Source: an uncultured Spirochaetaceae bacterium (lineage in GTDB: Bacteria > Spirochaetota > Spirochaetia > Treponematales > Treponemataceae). From it: a stretch of 20,406 bases of DNA. Below, one piece after another: positions 15,860 to 20,406 of the stretch. Position 1 is the stretch's first letter; each line of letters opens with the position of its first letter. The notes below the pieces were generated by a model. That model made no database searches, was not told where the DNA came from, and worked only from the letters and a program-made list of their open reading frames with translations. A program made the position numbers and the translations under genes. The stretch spans positions 1 to 20,406 of the forward strand of contig CACXDK010000361.1 in the NCBI GenBank assembly GCA_902766345.1. Reading direction: 5' to 3'.

Positions 15860-15933
15860 CCTTTGCTTTGTTTCCCACTACTCTGCAAAGGTTTAAGTCT
15901 TAATATTATAACACCATACTTTTGTTTTGAAAA
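15860..15933 (-). promoter_or_regulatory. Internal extended -10 promoter and leader hairpin upstream of fliF
   Basis: On the - strand, TTTTCA (15933 to 15928), a 17-nt spacer and TGT-TATAAT (extended -10; hexamer 15910 to 15905) predict a start near 15898 and a leader of about 65 nt. The leader contains a 7-bp stem, CCTTTGC with GCAAAGG (15885-15891 and 15860-15866), and then a good ribosome-binding site. The rest of the 178-bp fliE-fliF gap (15833-16010) shows no gene; a weak 4-bp GGGA/TCCC dyad just after fliE is not a convincing terminator. Confidence 0.55.
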
Positions 15934-16010
15934 GCGTACCAGTGCCAATTTATGTAATATAATGCCGTATTTTAGGAAATTAATGGGAACTAAAAACGAC
16001 ATCCCGATAT

Positions 16011-16346
16011 TTATCTAGTCTGAGACAGGTCATTCCATCCGGTGATGACACGATCTATGACAGTCTGAGCAAGATTTAGGGACATCTGTGCCTTTGCCAT
16101 TGCGATTGTAACATCATGGATATCTACACTGTCAGGATCTGTAATAAGCTGTTCCTGCAGCTTTCCAACTTCCGTCTGCTGACCGTTAAGTTCTTCAACA
16201 GCAGCAAGCAGGTAATTTTCAAAGCTTCCCTTTGATTTTCCAACAGAAGTCTGGCTTTCTTTACCTACGGAATCAATAAGAGGAGCTGTTCCAAGGTGAG
16301 CAGGATTACTTCTGTTTAATTCAAGTGAACCTATTGTAAATTCCAT
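16011..16346 (-). CDS. fliE: Flagellar hook-basal body / MS ring-rod junction protein FliE
   Basis: FliE (111 aa, normal length) joins the MS ring and export gate to the proximal rod. The C-terminal part carries the family signature: VDIHDVTIAMAKAQMSLNLA then QTVIDRVITGWNDL. The N-terminal third is variable. GAGG lies upstream of the ATG, which follows the flgC stop by 15 nt. It is the last gene of the flgB-flgC-fliE rod module before a 178-bp gap. Confidence 0.94.
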   Translation of the reverse strand: MEFTIGSLELNRSNPAHLGTAPLIDSVGKESQTSVGKSKGSFENYLLAAVEELNGQQTEVGKLQEQLITDPDSVDIHDVTIAMAKAQMSLNLAQTVIDRVITGWNDLSQTR

Positions 16347-16361
16347 ATAAGATTTCCTCTA

Positions 16362-16820
16362 TTATTGTGCAATATTCAATGCAGACGAGAACATATCCTT
16401 ACTGCCTTCAATAACAGCACTGTTTGCCTCATAAGCACGGTTAGCACTAATCATATCAACCATTTCATTTACGATATTAACATTAGGATACTCAACATAT
16501 CCCTTATTAGGACCAGATTTTATGGCATCAGGGTGATCAGGATCGTAAACCATTCTTCCCTGAGTTGTGTCTTTTACAATCTCTCTTACACGAACACCTT
16601 TACCAGGACCGTTATCCAGTGATGCATCCACAAATGGAAGACGCCATGTAGGGTTCTTTGAAGCAACAGGTTCAAATACAACAGTCTGCTTTCTGTATAC
16701 ACCGCCATCTTCTGTACGGGTTGTACTTGCATTTGCAATATTATTGCTTATTACATCTGTTCTAAGACGCTCAGCACTCATTCCTGTTGCAGCTATATTG
16801 ATACTTGTAAAAAGTCCCAT
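16362..16820 (-). CDS. flgC: Flagellar proximal rod protein FlgC
   Basis: Rod protein (152 aa). The N-terminal rod/hook signature is clear (FTSINIAATGMSAERLRTDV, then ISNNIANAST), as is the C-terminal helix VDMISANRAYEANSAVIEGS. These two ends form the coiled-coil pair typical of axial proteins. The middle (KGYVEYPNVNIVNEMVDMIS) is also family-typical. AGAGGAG precedes the ATG. A 57-nt gap containing a small hairpin separates it from flgB. Confidence 0.96.
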   Translation of the reverse strand: MGLFTSINIAATGMSAERLRTDVISNNIANASTTRTEDGGVYRKQTVVFEPVASKNPTWRLPFVDASLDNGPGKGVRVREIVKDTTQGRMVYDPDHPDAIKSGPNKGYVEYPNVNIVNEMVDMISANRAYEANSAVIEGSKDMFSSALNIAQ

Positions 16821-16858
16821 ATTTATGCTCCTCTTATATATAAATCAGTTTAGTGACA

Positions 16859-16880
16859 AATCAATTTATTGATTAAATCA
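16859..16880 (-). other. Small hairpin in the flgB-flgC gap
   Basis: AATCAA-TTTA-TTGATT (16859-16874) is a perfect 6-bp stem with a 4-nt loop just after flgB. It overlaps a second dyad, TGATT-A-AATCA (16870-16880), that includes the flgB stop codon. There is no T tract, so it is more likely an mRNA processing or stability element than a terminator. Confidence 0.4.
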
Positions 16881-17306
16881 ACGTACTGACTTCATTGCTG
16901 TCGTTATCTGTCCAAACTCAAAACTTTCAAGCTGAGTCAAAAGTCTGTACTGCATCTGAATCTGAACAAGATTCATAGCTTCTTCTTCTGCATCAACGTT
17001 GTTTCCGTTTGCTTTTGAAGTAGTCAAGTAGTCAGTAGTTCTTCTTGGCTCTACGGTTCTCCAGTCACGAGGAGTTTCACTCTGAATGTGACGTGCATCA
17101 CTCGTAATCATCTTAAACGAGTTGTGTTCATTATCACGTGCCTCAAAAGCCTTTTTCAGCTCAGATTCAAAGTTAACGCTCTGCTTTTTATAGTTTGGAA
17201 CTTCACTGTTGGCAATATTATTTGCAGTCACCTGATATCGCAGGCTCTGAACATCAAGTTCTCTGTGAAGCAAATCTACTGAATTTACAAAACTATTCAT
17301 TCCCAT
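16878..17306 (-). CDS. flgB: Flagellar proximal rod protein FlgB
   Basis: First rod protein and first gene of the flagellar operon (142 aa). The N-terminal signature DLLHRELDVQSLRYQVTANN followed by IANSEVPNYKKQSVNFE identifies FlgB. The C-terminal helix (EEEAMNLVQIQMQYRLLTQL) matches rod proteins. Two near starts exist: ATG 17306 (MGM) and ATG 17300 (MNSFVNSV, the more usual FlgB start). Neither has a good Shine-Dalgarno sequence outside the promoter. The sigma-28-type -10 element ends 7 nt before ATG 17306, so the transcript would begin at this codon, or give a leader of about 6 nt to ATG 17300. Confidence 0.95.
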   Translation of the reverse strand: MGMNSFVNSVDLLHRELDVQSLRYQVTANNIANSEVPNYKKQSVNFESELKKAFEARDNEHNSFKMITSDARHIQSETPRDWRTVEPRRTTDYLTTSKANGNNVDAEEEAMNLVQIQMQYRLLTQLESFEFGQITTAMKSVR

Positions 17307-17313
17307 ATTTTCC

Positions 17314-17340
17314 TTATCGGAAAAAAATCTATTAACTTTA
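17314..17340 (-). promoter_or_regulatory. Sigma-28 (FliA/WhiG-type) promoter of the flgB operon
   Basis: On the - strand, TAAAGTTA (17340 to 17333), an 11-nt spacer and TCCGATAA (17321 to 17314). This matches the classical TAAAGTTT-N11-GCCGATAA at 7 of 8 positions in each box with exact spacing. It lies between the hslU terminator and flgB, in the right orientation. It implies that rod, MS-ring, switch and export-ATPase genes are transcribed by the flagellar sigma factor. Confidence 0.85.
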
Positions 17341-17362
17341 TATATTATAGTAATAAAACATT

Positions 17363-17420
17363 AAAAAAGCCTTACAATATGGGAGTAAACACTATTTTTC
17401 CCAATATTGTAAGGCTTTTT
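17363..17420. terminator. Bidirectional rho-independent terminator between hslU and flgB
   Basis: AAAAAGCCTTACAATAT (17364-17380) pairs with its complement ending at 17420, with one bulged A. A further GGG/CCC pairing (17381-17383 with 17400-17402) closes a 16-nt loop. A and T runs flank the stem, so it can terminate transcripts on either strand; the expected role is to end xerC-hslV-hslU transcription. It isolates the protease genes from the flagellar operon. Confidence 0.93.
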
Positions 17421-17452
17421 ATAGCAAAATATTAATTTTTATAGAAAACAGG

Positions 17453-18988
17453 CTACAAAATGTATCTTTCCAGATCCTGATTCTGCATGATACCTTTCAG
17501 TTTTTCATTAACATAAGCTTCATCAATAACAATTGTTTCACCTGCATGTTTATCAGCAGAAAAGCTTAATTCTTCAAGAACGGTTTCCAGAATTGTATGC
17601 AGACGACGAGCACCAATATTTTCAGCATGAGAATTTACATCTTCTGCAATGAATGCCATTCTGTCTACAGCCTCATCAGCAAACTTCAAAGTTACAGATT
17701 CTGTTCCAAGCAAAGCTTCATACTGCTTTATAAGGGCATTCTTAGGTTCTGTAAGAATTCTTTTGAAATCTTCTTTTTTCAAAGCCTCAAGTTCAACACG
17801 TAAAGGGAAACGTCCCTGCAACTCTGGAATTAAATCGCTAGGAGCAGAAACACTGAATGCTCCAGCTCCAATAAACAGAATGTGAGTAGTATTAACTACA
17901 CCCCACTTTGTATTAATGTTACTGCCTTCAACGATAGGAAGAATGTCACGCTGAACACCTTCGCGGCTTACATCCTGACGGGAACCTTCTCCACCTTTTG
18001 TTGCAATCTTATCAATTTCATCTATGAATATGATACCACTCTGCTCAACTCTTTCCTTTGCAATATCAGCAACTTTATCACTATCTATAAGACGATCAAG
18101 ATTTTCTGCAAGCAAAATTTGACGGGCATCACGTACAGACATTGTTCTATGCTTGTTTCTTCCGCCAGAAAGCATTTCCTGCAAACCTGTAATGCTAGCT
18201 TCAAGATCTTCAGGAGAACCACTGCCCATCATTTCTATGCCACTAAAATGTGGCTGCTGGTGAACAACAATATCAACCATGCGGTCTTCAAGTTTACCAT
18301 CTCTAAGCATCTGCCTGAACTTTTCACGAGTTTCAGACATTTCGCTAGAATCTTCTTTTTCTTCAACAGCAGGTTGTTCCTGAGCAGCTTCATTTGCAGA
18401 CTGATCTGAATCAATAGCTTTTTTAGGCATGTCAATCTGAATAAGACTTCCCTGCACAGGGCTGTCATTTCCAAAGATATTACCCAAAATGTGAACATTA
18501 GGCTTTTTTGTCGCAGGTGCAGTCTTAGTCTTTTTAGAACCGCTACCAGGAAGCAAAAGGTCAAGAAGCTGTTCTTCAACCAGAGGTTCAGCTTTTGCCT
18601 TAAGATTTTCCTGCATCTCAGACTTTACCATGTTGTAGCCAACAGCCATCAAATCGCGGACCATACTTTCTACGTCGCGTCCTACATAACCTACTTCTGT
18701 ATATTTTGTTGCCTCAACCTTTAAAAAAGGAGCACCACACAGTTTTGCAAGACGTCTTGCAATTTCAGTCTTACCGACACCAGTTGGACCTATCATGAGA
18801 ATGTTTTTAGGAGCAACTTCATCTCTTATTTCTTCTGGAAGTTTTATACGGCGCTGTCTGTTTCTTAATGCAACAGCAACAAAACGCTTTGCCTTATTCT
18901 GCCCTATTATATAATTGTCCAAACGTTCTACAACTTCTGACGGAGTAAGTCCTTCCGGTGCTCCATCTTTTGCAATGACATTTTCCAC
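17453..18988 (-). CDS. hslU: ATP-dependent protease ATPase subunit HslU (ClpY)
   Basis: AAA+ unfoldase of the HslUV protease (511 aa; the family is usually about 440-460). Walker A GPTGVGKT is at 67-74, the pore loop GYVG at 100-103, Walker B IIFIDEID at 319-326, and the C-terminal tail LERYIL, which docks into HslV, is present. The extra length is a charged, low-complexity insertion in the I domain (about 148-220, with KKTKTAPATKK and EEKEDSSEMSE stretches). The start is GTG 18988, with AAGGAG suitably spaced, 15 nt after the hslV stop. Co-transcribed with xerC and hslV; followed by a strong terminator. Confidence 0.96.
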   Translation of the reverse strand: MENVIAKDGAPEGLTPSEVVERLDNYIIGQNKAKRFVAVALRNRQRRIKLPEEIRDEVAPKNILMIGPTGVGKTEIARRLAKLCGAPFLKVEATKYTEVGYVGRDVESMVRDLMAVGYNMVKSEMQENLKAKAEPLVEEQLLDLLLPGSGSKKTKTAPATKKPNVHILGNIFGNDSPVQGSLIQIDMPKKAIDSDQSANEAAQEQPAVEEKEDSSEMSETREKFRQMLRDGKLEDRMVDIVVHQQPHFSGIEMMGSGSPEDLEASITGLQEMLSGGRNKHRTMSVRDARQILLAENLDRLIDSDKVADIAKERVEQSGIIFIDEIDKIATKGGEGSRQDVSREGVQRDILPIVEGSNINTKWGVVNTTHILFIGAGAFSVSAPSDLIPELQGRFPLRVELEALKKEDFKRILTEPKNALIKQYEALLGTESVTLKFADEAVDRMAFIAEDVNSHAENIGARRLHTILETVLEELSFSADKHAGETIVIDEAYVNEKLKGIMQNQDLERYIL

Positions 18989-19003
18989 AATATGCTCCTT
19001 GTA

Positions 19004-19552
19004 TTACAATTCTTCTACTGTTATATGGTCATTTGTATAAATACAAATTTTTCCAGCAATACTTAAAGAATGCTCTGCAATTTCTCTTGCAGAAAGACTG
19101 CTGCTTTCAAGATATGCCATTGCTGCTGCATACGCATAATTGCCACCAGAACCAATAGCAATAATATCATTTTCAGGCTCAATTACATTACCATCTCCTG
19201 AAATGAGAAGTATTTTATTTTTATCAGCAACAAGAAGCATTGCTTCAAGCTTACTCATGTAACGCTCAGTTCGCCACATCTTAGCAAGCTCTACTGCAGA
19301 ACGAGTAAGATCCCCGTTATACTCTTTAAGCTTATCCTCAAACTTATCAAACAGAGTAAATGCATCTGCAACAGAACCTGCAAAACCTGTTATAACTTTT
19401 CCGTCATATATTTTACGAACCTTACGTGCATTTCCCTTTACTACAGTATTTCCTGCCGTAACCTGACCATCTCCAGCCATGGCAACACGGCCATTTCTTT
19501 TTACAGCAATAACAGTTGTACTTCTAATTTTGACTCTTTCTTCATCAGCCAT
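19004..19552 (-). CDS. hslV: ATP-dependent protease proteolytic subunit HslV (ClpQ)
   Basis: Proteasome-related threonine peptidase (182 aa). The conserved core starts at Thr12: [20 protein letters not shown] aligns with mature E. coli HslV ([20 protein letters not shown]). Thr12 is therefore the predicted nucleophile, with Asp28 and Lys44 at the positions of Asp17 and Lys33. This implies removal of an 11-residue N-terminal propeptide ([11 protein letters not shown]). AAGGAG lies 7 nt before the ATG, 23 bp after the xerC stop. It works with HslU, encoded next. Confidence 0.96.
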   Translation of the reverse strand: MADEERVKIRSTTVIAVKRNGRVAMAGDGQVTAGNTVVKGNARKVRKIYDGKVITGFAGSVADAFTLFDKFEDKLKEYNGDLTRSAVELAKMWRTERYMSKLEAMLLVADKNKILLISGDGNVIEPENDIIAIGSGGNYAYAAAMAYLESSSLSAREIAEHSLSIAGKICIYTNDHITVEEL

Positions 19553-19575
19553 ATAAACTCCTTCAGGCTCTTACA

Positions 19576-20406
19576 TCAATCTTTTTTCCCACTATGAGGA
19601 AAAGCCTGATTATAAATATCTTTCAAATGTTCTTTTGTTACGTGAGTGTAACACTGCGTTGTATTAATACTTGAATGCCCCAGCATTTCCTGAACCATCC
19701 TGACATCAGCACCATTCAAAAGCATTCCTGTTGCAAAAGTATGCCGAAATGAATGAGGCGTAACAGGCTTATTAACGCCTTCTACTCCGCTGTACCTTCC
19801 AACTATATATCGAATACCACCTTCTTTTAAAGGAGTCCCCTTCTGATTTATAAAGATATACTCAACATAGTTAGCACCATTTGCACTTTGAGCAGGATAC
19901 TTTAAATCCCGCTCTGCAAGATATGCTTTCAATGCCTTTACGGCGTCAGCTTCAAAGAACACATAACGTTCCTTATTTCCTTTCCCCTTTACAACAGCAC
20001 TTCTAAAGTCCTTCGTAAAGTCCTCAAACTTCAAGGATGCAAGTTCTGATACACGACACCCCGAAGAATACAGCATTTCAAAAATCGCCTTGTCTCTTAC
20101 AGCCCACAGCAAATCATTTTCATCAGGCTCTTCGCAAAGACTATCAACTTCTGACTGAGTCATATAGCGTGGAATGTGCTTTGCCCGCTTTAATGTCTTT
20201 ATTTCAATAGCAACGTCTTCTAAAATATAGTGATTTTTTTTGCAATAAGCAAATAATCCACGTACAGAAGAAATAAAACGGTTAACAGATGCTGTTGAGT
20301 ACTTTTGTCTGTTCAACAGACCTATGCAATTTCTAAGTTGCAATTCGGTAATAGACTGAACAGAGGTATCTTTTCCTATCTGCCCCGAAAGATGCTTTAA
20401 ATCCTC
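19576..20406 (-). CDS. xerC: Tyrosine recombinase XerC (partial, 5' end beyond window)
   Basis: Site-specific recombinase of the Xer family, expected to resolve chromosome dimers. The frame stays open to the right edge (first visible residues EDLKHLSGQIGKDTSVQSIT), giving 276 visible residues, so only about 20-30 N-terminal residues are missing. A TTG at 20343 is not the true start. Relative to that TTG, all catalytic residues are present: Arg97 (SSGCRVSEL), Lys121 (GKGNKER), His197 and Arg200 (HSFRH), His223 (GHSS) and Tyr232 (CYTHV). XerC and XerD are hard to tell apart by motif. The hslV-hslU neighbourhood equals the B. subtilis codV (xerC)-clpQ-clpY order, which favours XerC. Confidence 0.93.
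   Translation of the reverse strand, partial: EDLKHLSGQIGKDTSVQSITELQLRNCIGLLNRQKYSTASVNRFISSVRGLFAYCKKNHYILEDVAIEIKTLKRAKHIPRYMTQSEVDSLCEEPDENDLLWAVRDKAIFEMLYSSGCRVSELASLKFEDFTKDFRSAVVKGKGNKERYVFFEADAVKALKAYLAERDLKYPAQSANGANYVEYIFINQKGTPLKEGGIRYIVGRYSGVEGVNKPVTPHSFRHTFATGMLLNGADVRMVQEMLGHSSINTTQCYTHVTKEHLKDIYNQAFPHSGKKD

Noticed and set aside
15934..15948. Sigma-54-like TGGCAC site between fliE and fliF
   Set aside because: The GC that would be the -12 element is off by one base in spacing and the TTGC box is not matched.
20341..20343. TTG start for xerC
   Set aside because: The frame is open for 21 more codons to the window edge and those residues fit the N-terminal core-binding domain, so the gene is truncated by the window, not started here.

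Overview
The window looks like chromosomal DNA from a spirochaete, most likely a host-associated (rumen or gut type) Treponema. The evidence is the AT-rich base composition, spirochaete-like flagellar proteins, a loose lipobox on the sugar-binding lipoprotein, and the order xerC-hslV-hslU-flgB-flgC-fliE-fliF-fliG-fliH-fliI-fliJ. From memory of those genomes, hslV-hslU-flgB also adjoin in Borrelia and Treponema, and the same order with codY inserted occurs in Bacillus subtilis. I ran no database search, so the genus is an inference.

Left part (1-3400, + strand): a 22-bp tandem repeat array touches the left edge, and may be the end of a mobile element. It is followed by a three-gene sugar ABC importer: a lipoprotein binding protein and two MalF/MalG-type permeases. 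The importer's ATPase is not in the window. A hairpin with a short T tract lies between the binding-protein gene and the permeases, and a strong terminator closes the operon.

Middle (3399-10268): on the - strand, a DesK/NarL-type two-component pair (histidine kinase then response regulator, overlapping) lies downstream of a stand-alone elongation factor G gene, itself downstream of a YghZ-like aldo/keto reductase gene. Divergent from the reductase, on the + strand, is a TGS-domain/uridine-kinase-like nucleoside kinase.

Right part (10273-20406, all - strand): reading in the direction of transcription, a partial xerC, then hslV and hslU (the HslUV/ClpQY protease), a bidirectional terminator, and an almost perfect sigma-28 (FliA-type) promoter. 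These are followed by flgB, flgC, fliE, a 178-bp gap with an internal sigma-70-type promoter, and then fliF, fliG, fliH, fliI and fliJ. The products are the proximal rod (FlgB, FlgC, FliE), the MS ring and rotor (FliF, FliG), and the export ATPase complex (FliH, FliI, FliJ). The operon ends at a terminator whose stem lies inside the last codons of fliJ.

The most interesting regulatory pattern is that four well-formed promoters (histidine kinase, EF-G, nucleoside kinase, flgB) place the -10 element only 7-9 nt upstream of the start codon. This predicts leaderless or nearly leaderless mRNAs, whereas most operon-internal genes have clear Shine-Dalgarno sites. No entirely new gene system is visible. 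No rRNA, tRNA, CRISPR or transposase gene was found.
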